A stretch of DNA of 18,373 nucleotides from 2-12-FULL-41-16 sp964390625 (lineage in GTDB: Bacteria > Patescibacteriota > Patescibacteriia > Magasanikbacterales > UBA922), in contig CAYMID010000016.1 in the NCBI GenBank assembly GCA_964390625.1, forward strand, positions 1 through 18,373. Reading direction: 5' to 3'. The notes beneath the pieces were generated by a model. It saw only the letters and a program-made list of their open reading frames with translations, ran no database searches and was not told the DNA's origin. This document shows positions 1 through 6,528 of the stretch, in pieces. Each line of letters opens with the position of its first letter. Within the stretch, counting starts at the first letter, position 1. The position numbers and the translations under genes are program-made.

Positions 1-950
1 ACCCACATGGTCAAAATAATATTGTGCGGGTGATGGAACACTTCAATACGTTTGTCCTGACGGAACGGACGGATTTCCTGGGAATAGGCGGCGAGTCCAG
101 CACCGCGGAGGGGGTGAATTTTTAAATAGGCGACAGTTTCGCTCCACATGTCGCGGCGTAATTGGCCAGAGCGATTTTGGGCGAGCAGCTCTTGTTTGAG
201 ACTGGAATTTGCTGGTAGTAAAAATACACCAACCAGGGCAAGGGTGGCGCCGGCGACGGCAAACCAGCGGGTTTTGCGCCATACAATTAAGGTCACGCCA
301 ATGGCTGCGGCTACGCCCATTAAGCCGGCCGTTGATTTGGCAAAAATAATCCCGAGCAATCCGAGTGGCAGATAGATGAGACCAAGTGCGCGCAGTAAAT
401 TATTTTTTTGCAGTATCAAATAGGCCGCAATTGGCATCAACATCGCCAACCACAAACCAACCGCGTTGGGGAAACCGTACCAGCCCGTAACGCGATACGA
501 ATTTTGTTTAGCCCAAAAACTGTGTGGCACCATCCAGCCAGTGAAGTGTTGGTAGACGGCGAGCGCAGCGGTAATAATTCCGCCTGCGATCAGGCCGGTC
601 GCGAGTTTGTGCCAATCAGCGCGCGTGCGGACAATCGTGGCCGCGATCACACCGACAATAATTGGCTCAACGTAAAACGCACGCCATTCACCAAGTGCGG
701 CACGTAAATGTGGACTTAGGATTGCATTAATCGTGGCGCCAAACAAAAAAGTGCCAGTGGCAATTGCCAATGCGCGATTATTTTTGATAAGCGCACCAAG
801 TTCGCGCCAACTCTGTTTACCGCGTGCTAGCCACCCCAAAATTAGGGCCCAAATCATTACCTCTAATAGTGTGGTTGGCAGCGAACCAATCGAAAACCGA
901 ATCAAGTAGGTGGGCAGCAGTGCTAGAATGAGTGCTAAAAAATAAATCAT
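1..950 (-). CDS. O-antigen ligase/polymerase-like membrane protein (partial, C-terminus off the window)
   Basis: This reading frame runs off the left edge; 316 residues are visible. I translated it by hand from the minus strand. It is strongly hydrophobic from the first residue (MIYFLALILALL), with about nine membrane segments. It then has a larger polar segment with the pattern RRDMW-ETVAYLKIHPLRGAGL followed by HHPHN-ILTMW. The 'W.E....hPl.GaGl' block followed by 'HPHN..L' is characteristic of the Wzy_C/WaaL O-antigen ligase superfamily, which transfers or polymerises undecaprenyl-linked glycans on the outer face of the membrane. The ATG at 950 is preferred because an extended -10 box (TGTTATTAT) ends 7 nt before it. 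An in-frame ATG at 992 would lie upstream of that box. The flippase upstream on the same strand supports a role in surface polysaccharide assembly. The family is fairly certain, but ligase, polymerase or protein O-glycosyltransferase cannot be told apart. Confidence 0.82.
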   Translation of the reverse strand, partial: MIYFLALILALLPTYLIRFSIGSLPTTLLEVMIWALILGWLARGKQSWRELGALIKNNRALAIATGTFLFGATINAILSPHLRAALGEWRAFYVEPIIVGVIAATIVRTRADWHKLATGLIAGGIITAALAVYQHFTGWMVPHSFWAKQNSYRVTGWYGFPNAVGLWLAMLMPIAAYLILQKNNLLRALGLIYLPLGLLGIIFAKSTAGLMGVAAAIGVTLIVWRKTRWFAVAGATLALVGVFLLPANSSLKQELLAQNRSGQLRRDMWSETVAYLKIHPLRGAGLAAYSQEIRPFRQDKRIEVFHHPHNIILTMW

Positions 951-957
951 ATGCCCT

Positions 958-966
958 ATAATAACA
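958..966 (-). promoter_or_regulatory. Extended -10 promoter of the O-antigen ligase-like gene
   Basis: The minus strand reads TGTTATTAT, a TGn extended -10 element, with 7 nt before the ATG at 950. Transcription would start at or next to the A of the start codon, giving a leaderless mRNA. No convincing -35 box was found. The start point is inferred from spacing only. Confidence 0.45.
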
Positions 967-1052
967 TGGCGAAAATTTATGCACAATTTCATGCATCTTT
1001 TGCACAACTTCTCCACTCTTTATCCCGAATGAGGTACTTTTGGGGCGAATTT

Positions 1053-1112
1053 AAATCTTTACCTTTTTGGTATTAAATCGGTACAATATTTGTACCAAAT
1101 TAGTAAAGATTT
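1053..1112. repeat. Nested inverted repeat, 20-bp arms, with inner perfect palindrome
   Basis: The outer arms are AAATCTTTAC at 1053-1062 and GTAAAGATTT at 1103-1112. Further in, TTTGGTA (1066-1072) pairs with TACCAAA (1093-1099) about the same centre, so 17 of 20 positions per arm match. Inside lies a separate perfect palindrome, GGTACAA (1080-1086), TAT, TTGTACC (1090-1096), with a different centre. It could be an operator cluster, or the joined ends of a small decayed mobile element. Confidence 0.7.
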
Positions 1113-1144
1113 TTTACTTTTTCATTTTTGACCTATAAGCACCT

Positions 1145-1301
1145 ATGCCCATGGTTCATTTTAGCTTCACTGAAGAGTTGGATAATCGAGTTAAAAAAAT
1201 TATGCACACAACCTGCCAATCAACTTGAAAAAAGTCCATTTGAGTATATCCGGGAACAGCACCCAAGCCAATTTACACACCCTATGCCTGAGGGCGATTA
1301 A
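1145..1301 (+). pseudogene. Possible frameshifted C-terminal remnant of a DDE transposase/integrase
   Basis: Two short reading frames follow one another. From ATG 1145 a 27-codon frame reads ...FTEELDNRVKKIMHTTCQS and meets TGA at 1226. Shifting frame at about 1224 continues as LEKSPFEYIREQHPSQF and ends at TAA 1299, overlapping the convergent 3' end of the flippase gene. Together they resemble the end of rve-type transposases, where a 'D-N.....' helix is followed by 'YNt.RPHqsL..ksPfEYi'. The central YN..RPH is degraded or deleted. The match is short and was made by eye, so this is a tentative call. No promoter or intact upstream domain is present. Confidence 0.28.
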
Positions 1302-2706
1302 ATAAATCGGTCAGTGTGCTGGTTTTGATAACACCAAGTCCAAGGATGCAGAGGGCATAAGCGGCGCCACTAAGTAGTATGGTTAGGGCCACTGGCCAGG
1401 TGGAGGTTTGCCAAATGACTAAGGCCATGACAAATCCAGCGATAATGGTTTTGGCCAGTGGTTTGAGGGATAAGTGGCCAGGCAGCAAGCGACTGACGGT
1501 AAAAGCCAATAGTAAACCAGCATACCATTCGGAAAAAACCGTCCAACTAGCGGCCCCAAGCCAACCATACCGTGGAATTGTCCATAAGTAGCCGGCCAAA
1601 GTGATCAGGGCATTGGAAATATAAATCCACATGGTTGATTTTTGACGGTTAATCGCGACCGCGGCGTGGCCAAAAACTGCCCCTACAAACACACCGAGCA
1701 CTGCCCATGCCAGTAAACTGAGCATTGGGGCGGCGGGCGCAAATTCGGCCCCAAAAACCAGGGGAAGAAGTCGTGGGGCCAAGAGCGAGGCGCCAACAGT
1801 AATTGGAATACCGACCACCATGAGAATATTAAAACTTTGCTGGTACCGTTCGGTAAATTCACTTTCATCGTGTTTGGCCCAACTAGCCGCCAAGAGGGGG
1901 AGCATGACCCCCATAATCATCATGGCGAGTTGGGTTAAGATATCAATGACCCGGTAAGTCGCGCCATACCAGCCAACTTCGGTTTGACTGCGGTATAGAG
2001 TTAGTAGTAGGGTGTCGCCTTTTAAATAAACAACGTTAAAAATAATCGAAATGGCAATCGGCCACATTTTAAGGGTGACTTCGCGCCAAATGTGAGGGCT
2101 GAACGCCAAGCCAGCCGGGTGTTCGCGTCTGGCTTGTGACCACAGGACTGTAGTAAAAATTAAACTCCCCCCAGCCACTGCGGCCATTAATGGCAAAAAA
2201 CTTGCCCCAAAATGAATGAGGGTCCACATGGCAACCACAAGCGCGAGACGGCCAGTCACTTCGCCCAACACCACAATGTGCATGCGCAAGCGGTATTGAT
2301 AGAAACCAGTTAAAACTTGGTTAAGGGCATTACCAACAAACGAAATGGCCATCAGGGCAATGGCCCATTTTACGGTTGCTGGGTAGGGGAATAACAAACT
2401 AACTGCAGGCGCAATCATGAAAAAAATACCAGCCGTGGCAAAGCGGTAACCCAACAGATTTGGCAGCAGTACTTCTTGGCGGTGTTTGCCCTCGCCCAAC
2501 ATTTGCGCGGTCACTGGGATTAACCCAAAATCAACCATGATTCCGGCAAATTGCAAAAAGGTAATGGCAGTAGTGTACCAACCAAATTGCTCTGGACCTA
2601 AATAACGACCAAGCATGGCAATGGCCGCTAAACCGAGAATGGTCGAAACGATTTTTCCAACTAGTTGAACCCCAGTATTAAGGGCAATTTTACGATTCAA
2701 ACTCAT
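1282..2706 (-). CDS. Polysaccharide flippase, Wzx/MATE-like (oligosaccharide translocase family)
   Basis: This 474-residue integral membrane protein begins MSLNRKIALNTGVQLVGKI. That is the usual start of Wzx/RfbX-type flippases ('.lakn.~.~l~g.~~s~~lgl...~ar.lGp..fG.y'), and the motif 'GRYLGPEQFGWYTTAITFLQF' region follows. About 12-14 hydrophobic segments are spread over the whole length, as expected for a MOP-superfamily exporter. It would flip lipid-linked glycan units across the cytoplasmic membrane for the ligase-like protein encoded next on the same strand. The frame is open for 19 more codons upstream, to 2763. I chose ATG 2706 because the conserved N-terminus starts there, an extended -10 box ends 7 nt before it, and the longer form would overlap the divergent gene's start. 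Substrate and pathway partner are unknown. Confidence 0.88.
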   Translation of the reverse strand: MSLNRKIALNTGVQLVGKIVSTILGLAAIAMLGRYLGPEQFGWYTTAITFLQFAGIMVDFGLIPVTAQMLGEGKHRQEVLLPNLLGYRFATAGIFFMIAPAVSLLFPYPATVKWAIALMAISFVGNALNQVLTGFYQYRLRMHIVVLGEVTGRLALVVAMWTLIHFGASFLPLMAAVAGGSLIFTTVLWSQARREHPAGLAFSPHIWREVTLKMWPIAISIIFNVVYLKGDTLLLTLYRSQTEVGWYGATYRVIDILTQLAMMIMGVMLPLLAASWAKHDESEFTERYQQSFNILMVVGIPITVGASLLAPRLLPLVFGAEFAPAAPMLSLLAWAVLGVFVGAVFGHAAVAINRQKSTMWIYISNALITLAGYLWTIPRYGWLGAASWTVFSEWYAGLLLAFTVSRLLPGHLSLKPLAKTIIAGFVMALVIWQTSTWPVALTILLSGAAYALCILGLGVIKTSTLTDLFNRPQA

Positions 2707-2713
2707 ATGCGCG

Positions 2714-2722
2714 AGTATAGCA
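2714..2722 (-). promoter_or_regulatory. Extended -10 promoter of the flippase gene
   Basis: The minus strand reads TGCTATACT, a TGn extended -10 box, ending 7 nt before ATG 2706. This predicts a leaderless transcript. No good -35 box is seen. Confidence 0.5.
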
Positions 2723-2734
2723 TGCAGTGGTTTT

Positions 2735-2753
2735 TTTTGGTATACTACCAAAA
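2735..2753 (+). promoter_or_regulatory. SpoIID-gene promoter embedded in a perfect palindrome
   Basis: The -10 box TATACT (2741-2746) ends 9 nt before ATG 2756, so the leader would be about 2 nt. The box sits inside a perfect inverted repeat, TTTTGGTA (2735-2742), TAC, TACCAAAA (2746-2753), a plausible operator. The TTTTTGGTAT string also occurs at 1064-1073 in the neighbouring spacer. Confidence 0.45.
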
Positions 2754-2755
2754 CT

Positions 2756-4636
2756 ATGCGCAATCCATTTGTTGTTAGATTTGCACGCTTAGCAGCTTTG
2801 TTTTTTATCTTTTTATTTGTAGCTGTTCCGCAGATTACCTTGGCCGCTGCTCCAGTGGTGAAGATTAGCGATCCGCGTTATGCTGCGGTGATGACAGCAC
2901 AATCGTTGAAAGATCCTGTTGCTATTAAGGCGGGCCAGTCTATTTCTGTTACTTTTTCATTCAAGAATACTGGCACAGTTACCTGGGACAATACAGGCAA
3001 AAATTATTTGTCGGCTTACACTATGGAGCCGCGTGATCGAAGTTCGGCCTTTAAAGGGGCGGGTTGGGTGAGTGCCAAACAAACTGCAAAAATGACCGGT
3101 GTGGTTAAACCAGGCCAAACTGGCAAGCTGACCGTTTCGTTTAAAGCACCAAACAAAGCGGGTACCTATACGGAAAAATTTTATTTAGCCGCGGAGAATA
3201 AAACTTGGGTTAAGGGCGGCTATTTTTTCGTTAAGTTTAATGTGACTGGTGCAGCCACAAGTAAGCCAAGCACGGATTTGGAAGAAGCTGTACCAGGTAG
3301 TGAAGATGAACAGGTGGCGGCGATCAGCGCGAACCGTTTCTTTTTGGGGCAACGCACACTCACTGGTCAGGGTGGTACCCCAATTTCGTTCATGGTGGGT
3401 TATCAAAACACTGGCAGCTCGGCGTGGAATAATTATCGCTTTGTGTTGGCGAGTGCGACTGGCACAAATCAAAGTGTTTTTGCAGATAGTAGTTGGGTCG
3501 ATGGCCAAACAGCGATTAATCGTTCCGCTGTAGTTGGCGTGAACGGCTATCTGCGCGACACGTTAACTCTGCGATTGCCAGCACAAGCTGGTTCGTACAC
3601 GGCCGCAATTGACTTGCTGGTCAACGGACAGCGTGTACCAGGAGCCACGATTTTTTTGCCTGTGACCGTGACCGCAGGTGCACCCTCGGGGTATGTTATT
3701 CCTAGTTTTGGGAATGCAATTGATTCTTTGGCTAACCAAATTCCGCGTTTAACGGAAGAGCCAACGATTCGGGTTGGTTTGTGGAAACCAGATGGCGACG
3801 TATACTTTTTATCTGACGAAGACGATTACCAAATTTATCAGGGCACTACACTCGTGAGTACAACTTTACCGCGTGGTTACAGTGCGCAGCTTACTTTCGA
3901 TGGTACTGATTACAGTTTAAAGGCTGGTGATATTGCGGTGACTGGACCAGACTATATCCGGTTGGTTCCGGCAACAAACCAACATGCTGTCTTTGTGCTA
4001 ACAAACTTTGATCGACCAATTTCGGGTCGCACTGGCGTTAACTTTAATAAATACCGTGGGGCCATGGAATTGCGTCAAGCTCGTGATGCGGAAAAGAATC
4101 TTTACGTGATTAATGAATTGTTAATGGAAGACTATGTGAATGGAATTGGGGAGAACGCAAATGGTTCGCCAATTGAATACCTTAAAGCCCAAGCCGTAGC
4201 TCAGCGCACCTATGCGTACTACACGATGGAGTATACGGCCAAATATAAAACGCGGTATTTTGATGTGGTGGCACATACGGGCGACCAACTGTATCTAGGT
4301 TATAACAGTGAACAACGGATGACTAATTTTGTGAGCGCAGCCCAAGCCACGCGCGGTTACATGGTCACGTACAATAGCGAGATTGTGATCACACCGTATT
4401 TTGGAAATGCAGACACCCACACACGTTCGTGGACCGAGGTGTGGGGTGGCAAGGAAAAACCATGGCTAGTGCCGGTTGCAACTATATATGATGACCGGGC
4501 AAATAAAAAACTCTTTGGTCATGGAGTGGGCATGAGTCAGCGTGACGCAGCGTATCGTGCAGATGAAACCGGGGCTGACTTCATTTCTCTCCTCAAGTAT
4601 TATTACACTGGCGTGGATGTGAGCAAAATTTACTAG
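2756..4636 (+). CDS. Secreted SpoIID/LytB-domain protein with two N-terminal Ig-like domains
   Basis: This 626-residue protein has an N-terminal signal peptide or anchor (basic start, hydrophobic residues 11-30, likely cleavage near LAAA). Two Ig-like folds follow at about 50-165 and 190-308. Both carry the 'sv.F.NtGt..W' and 'G.y...f.l....' pattern of NBR1/FW- or CARDB-like beta-sandwiches. After a linker, residues 430-626 form a SpoIID domain with the catalytic-type Glu (E466, in GIGENANG), 'YLKAQAVAQRTYA' (475-487) and 'GHGVGMSQ' (588-595). SpoIID proteins are lytic transglycosylases that cleave denuded glycan strands of peptidoglycan; the related LytB is an amidase enhancer. With no other sporulation gene here, a wall-remodelling or division role is likely, and the Ig repeats may bind or span the envelope. 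The gene is convergent with recA and shares its terminator. Family certain; substrate inferred. Confidence 0.87.
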   Translation: MRNPFVVRFARLAALFFIFLFVAVPQITLAAAPVVKISDPRYAAVMTAQSLKDPVAIKAGQSISVTFSFKNTGTVTWDNTGKNYLSAYTMEPRDRSSAFKGAGWVSAKQTAKMTGVVKPGQTGKLTVSFKAPNKAGTYTEKFYLAAENKTWVKGGYFFVKFNVTGAATSKPSTDLEEAVPGSEDEQVAAISANRFFLGQRTLTGQGGTPISFMVGYQNTGSSAWNNYRFVLASATGTNQSVFADSSWVDGQTAINRSAVVGVNGYLRDTLTLRLPAQAGSYTAAIDLLVNGQRVPGATIFLPVTVTAGAPSGYVIPSFGNAIDSLANQIPRLTEEPTIRVGLWKPDGDVYFLSDEDDYQIYQGTTLVSTTLPRGYSAQLTFDGTDYSLKAGDIAVTGPDYIRLVPATNQHAVFVLTNFDRPISGRTGVNFNKYRGAMELRQARDAEKNLYVINELLMEDYVNGIGENANGSPIEYLKAQAVAQRTYAYYTMEYTAKYKTRYFDVVAHTGDQLYLGYNSEQRMTNFVSAAQATRGYMVTYNSEIVITPYFGNADTHTRSWTEVWGGKEKPWLVPVATIYDDRANKKLFGHGVGMSQRDAAYRADETGADFISLLKYYYTGVDVSKIY

Positions 4637-4646
4637 AGACCTAAAC

Positions 4647-4675
4647 AAAAAGACGACCGTGTGGCCGTCTTTTTT
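4647..4675. terminator. Bidirectional rho-independent terminator between SpoIID gene and recA
   Basis: AAAAAGACGACC (4647-4658), loop GTGT, GGCCGTCTTTTT (4663-4674). The 12-bp arms have one mismatch and are flanked by an A run and a T run, so it can act on both strands. It lies 10 nt after the SpoIID stop and 10 nt past the recA stop. Confidence 0.88.
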
Positions 4676-4684
4676 GTCTGTGCA

Positions 4685-5761
4685 TTATTCCAGTGGCGGC
4701 GCGTCTTCGCCTTCGGCTGGAGTGTCGAGTTCTTCTGGCGGCGCAGTTTCACCGCGTTCCACTGCTTCCCAAACTTTTTCATTGATAGCTTTGATCAGTT
4801 TAGGATTTTCGCGTAAGTATTGCTTGGCTTTTTCGCGACCAACACCAAGTTTTTCCTCGCCGAATGCAAAACTGTTACCAGACTTAGTCACTACGCGGTG
4901 GAGCACACCAGTGTCGAGTGCGTCACCTGAAATCGAGATACCTTCGTTATACATGATATCGAATTCAGTGGTGCGGAATGGGGCCGCGACTTTGTTTTTA
5001 ACCACTTTAATTTTAACGCGATTACCAATGACTTTTTCACCCTGTTTAATTTGGGCAGCGCGACGAATTTCAATGCGGACTGAAGCGTAGAATTTAAGCG
5101 CGTTACCACCAGTGGTTGTTTCTGGGTTACCAAAGAAGACGCCAATCTTTTGGCGGATTTGGTTGATGAAAATTACCACAGTGTTGCTTTTGCTAATGAT
5201 ACCCGTGAGTTTGCGCAGCGCCTGACTCATTAAGCGAGCCTGCAAACCCATGTGGGAATCACCCATTTCGCCTTCAATTTCGGCTTTTGGTACGAGGGCT
5301 GCAACCGAGTCAACTACAACCACATCAACGGCATTGGAGCGCACGAGGGTTTCCACAATGTCGAGGGCTTGTTCACCAGTATCTGGTTGTGAAATCAGCA
5401 AATTGTCTACATCTACGCCAATTTTGCGGGCATAGTCTGGGTCGAGTGCGTGTTCGGCATCCACAAACGCGGCCATACCGCCTTTCTTTTGTACTTCGGC
5501 AATAATGTGCTGGGCGAGTGTGGTCTTACCACTGGCTTCTGGTCCAAAAATTTCAATAATACGACCACGTGGGACACCACCAACGCCCAGGGCAATGTCG
5601 AGCGAGAGGGAACCAGTCGAAACAGCGTCAACTTCGCTGCGTTTGGCTTCGCCAAAGCGCATAATTGCGTTTTCGCCAAATTTTTCTTTGATTAATTCAA
5701 TCGCACTAGCGGCAGCTTTGAGTTTGGCTTGTTGTTCATCAGAAGTTTTGGTTTTTGCCAT
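4685..5761 (-). CDS. recA: Recombinase RecA
   Basis: The 358-residue protein matches RecA along its length. It has Walker A GPEASGKTT (73-81), 'FVDAEHALDP' (99-108), Walker B VVVVDS (147-152), the L1 loop around EIEGEMGDSHMG (161-172), and the L2 region NQIRQKIGVFFGNPETTTGG (200-219). Usual RecA sequences have Met where this one has Q204 and F209, a conservative lineage difference. The C-terminus is acidic and proline-rich (PPEELDTPAEGEDAPPLE), as in many RecA tails. It polymerises on single-stranded DNA, drives strand exchange and would promote LexA-type self-cleavage if a LexA exists. There is no Shine-Dalgarno. The ATG at 5761 is the only sensible start, and a TTTAAT box ends 9 nt before it. 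It lies downstream of ftsK and the RodZ-like gene, separated from them by a large hairpin. Confidence 0.98.
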   Translation of the reverse strand: MAKTKTSDEQQAKLKAAASAIELIKEKFGENAIMRFGEAKRSEVDAVSTGSLSLDIALGVGGVPRGRIIEIFGPEASGKTTLAQHIIAEVQKKGGMAAFVDAEHALDPDYARKIGVDVDNLLISQPDTGEQALDIVETLVRSNAVDVVVVDSVAALVPKAEIEGEMGDSHMGLQARLMSQALRKLTGIISKSNTVVIFINQIRQKIGVFFGNPETTTGGNALKFYASVRIEIRRAAQIKQGEKVIGNRVKIKVVKNKVAAPFRTTEFDIMYNEGISISGDALDTGVLHRVVTKSGNSFAFGEEKLGVGREKAKQYLRENPKLIKAINEKVWEAVERGETAPPEELDTPAEGEDAPPLE

Positions 5762-5770
5762 ATTGGAAAA

Positions 5771-5776
5771 ATTAAA
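5771..5776 (-). promoter_or_regulatory. Candidate -10 box of recA
   Basis: The minus strand reads TTTAAT, 9 nt before ATG 5761, predicting a leader of about 2 nt. It overlaps the T tract of the upstream hairpin, whose arms occupy the -35/-10 spacer. No good -35 box was found, so confidence is low. Confidence 0.33.
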
Positions 5777-5812
5777 AAACAGGTACCACGCCTATAGCTA
5801 TGGTACCTGTTT
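5777..5812 (-). terminator. Large perfect hairpin between the RodZ-like gene and recA: terminator and/or recA operator
   Basis: On the minus strand AAACAGGTACCA (5812-5801), a 12-nt loop, then TGGTACCTGTTT (5788-5777) and a T-rich tract (six T, AA, five T). The 12-bp arms are perfect. It lies 20 nt after the RodZ-like stop, so it can end the ftsK-RodZ transcript. The long loop, and its position just upstream of the recA -10 box, also allow it to be a protein-binding palindrome. Confidence 0.75.
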
Positions 5813-5832
5813 ACCGTACTTGCGTCAAACCA

Positions 5833-6525
5833 CTAACTGCCACTGGCCGGTGCTTCGGCTCGGCCAACTTGTGGCGTTTCGCGGTAAATAATGTGACGTG
5901 TGGCCTGGGTGGTTTTACCGTGTTTTTTTTCGGCCGTGATGACTACTGTGTTGATGCCTGGTTGCAACATGAGAGCCTGGTTAAAGCGACCATCTTCGTC
6001 ACTCATTACTGATTGTCCGTTGATAGCTACTTTTACTTCGGGTTCAGTTAAACCACTTACAGTGACTTCGTGATTTGATGAGATTAGACCTTCGTTGGGG
6101 CCCATTAATGTTAATTCGGGTGGGCGGACCGTGTGGCGTACTTGCCAACCCAAGTAGCCTAAGCAAAGTGCCATGACACTGCTAGCCACGCCCCAACGCA
6201 ATAAGCTTGGTAGGTTTGACAAGTGCCAGCGTCCAAACGCATTGGGTGTTGCTGTTGGAATAGATTCGTTTAAACAGACCTCTGCCAAAAGCGGCTCTGG
6301 ATCAAGACCTACTGTAAGGGCGTATTTTTTAATAAATTGGCGACGATACAAGGCGGACACCCCGGCGCACTGTCCAGCTTCTACGGCAACCAAATGCTCT
6401 TTCATTAGTTTTGTTTTGGCACTAATAATTTCGAGTGTCCAACCTTTAACCAGTCGTGCTTCGCGCAACCGAACACCGACCGGAATTACCTGGGTCTCAA
6501 GAGTTTTTTTAACAAATTCAGCCAT
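5833..6525 (-). CDS. RodZ-like helix-turn-helix membrane protein
   Basis: This 230-residue protein has three parts. Residues about 15-85 form an HTH_25/RodZ-type helix-turn-helix ('LREARLVKGWTLEIISAKTKL...HLVAVEAG...YRRQFIKKYAL'). A single membrane helix lies at about 109-129. An outside Ig-like domain spans about 134-215 ('ELTLMGPNEGLIS...VTVSGLTEPEVKVAINGQ...F...L.PG.N.V.I.A'), like the glucodextranase-B-like domains of other RodZ-like proteins. RodZ links MreB filaments to the elongation machinery; whether this organism has MreB is not visible here. The start ATG lies 3 nt after the ftsK stop, so the two are surely co-transcribed. No Shine-Dalgarno precedes it, suggesting translational coupling or re-initiation. 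The position between ftsK and recA matches ymfM of Firmicutes. An HTH transcription regulator anchored in the membrane is the alternative. Confidence 0.82.
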   Translation of the reverse strand: MAEFVKKTLETQVIPVGVRLREARLVKGWTLEIISAKTKLMKEHLVAVEAGQCAGVSALYRRQFIKKYALTVGLDPEPLLAEVCLNESIPTATPNAFGRWHLSNLPSLLRWGVASSVMALCLGYLGWQVRHTVRPPELTLMGPNEGLISSNHEVTVSGLTEPEVKVAINGQSVMSDEDGRFNQALMLQPGINTVVITAEKKHGKTTQATRHIIYRETPQVGRAEAPASGS

Positions 6526-6528
6526 AAT

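Larger units (their letters stand above)
951..1281. other. 331-nt intergenic spacer between ligase-like and flippase genes
   Basis: No intact gene was found here. The spacer is AT-rich. From left to right it contains the ligase promoter, two TGCACAA repeats near 970-1007, a nested inverted repeat (1053-1112), and a short degraded coding remnant (about 1145-1301) that may be the tail of a transposase. No obvious terminator for the flippase gene was found just downstream of its stop codon at 1282. Confidence 0.6.

Noticed and set aside
148..707. Plus-strand open frames at 148-375 and 408-707
   Set aside because: They oppose the clearly membrane-protein-like minus-strand frame and show basic, low-complexity composition typical of shadow frames.
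2707..2763. 19-codon N-terminal extension of the flippase (start at 2763)
   Set aside because: It would overlap the divergent SpoIID start, lacks a promoter, and the conserved flippase N-terminus starts at 2706.
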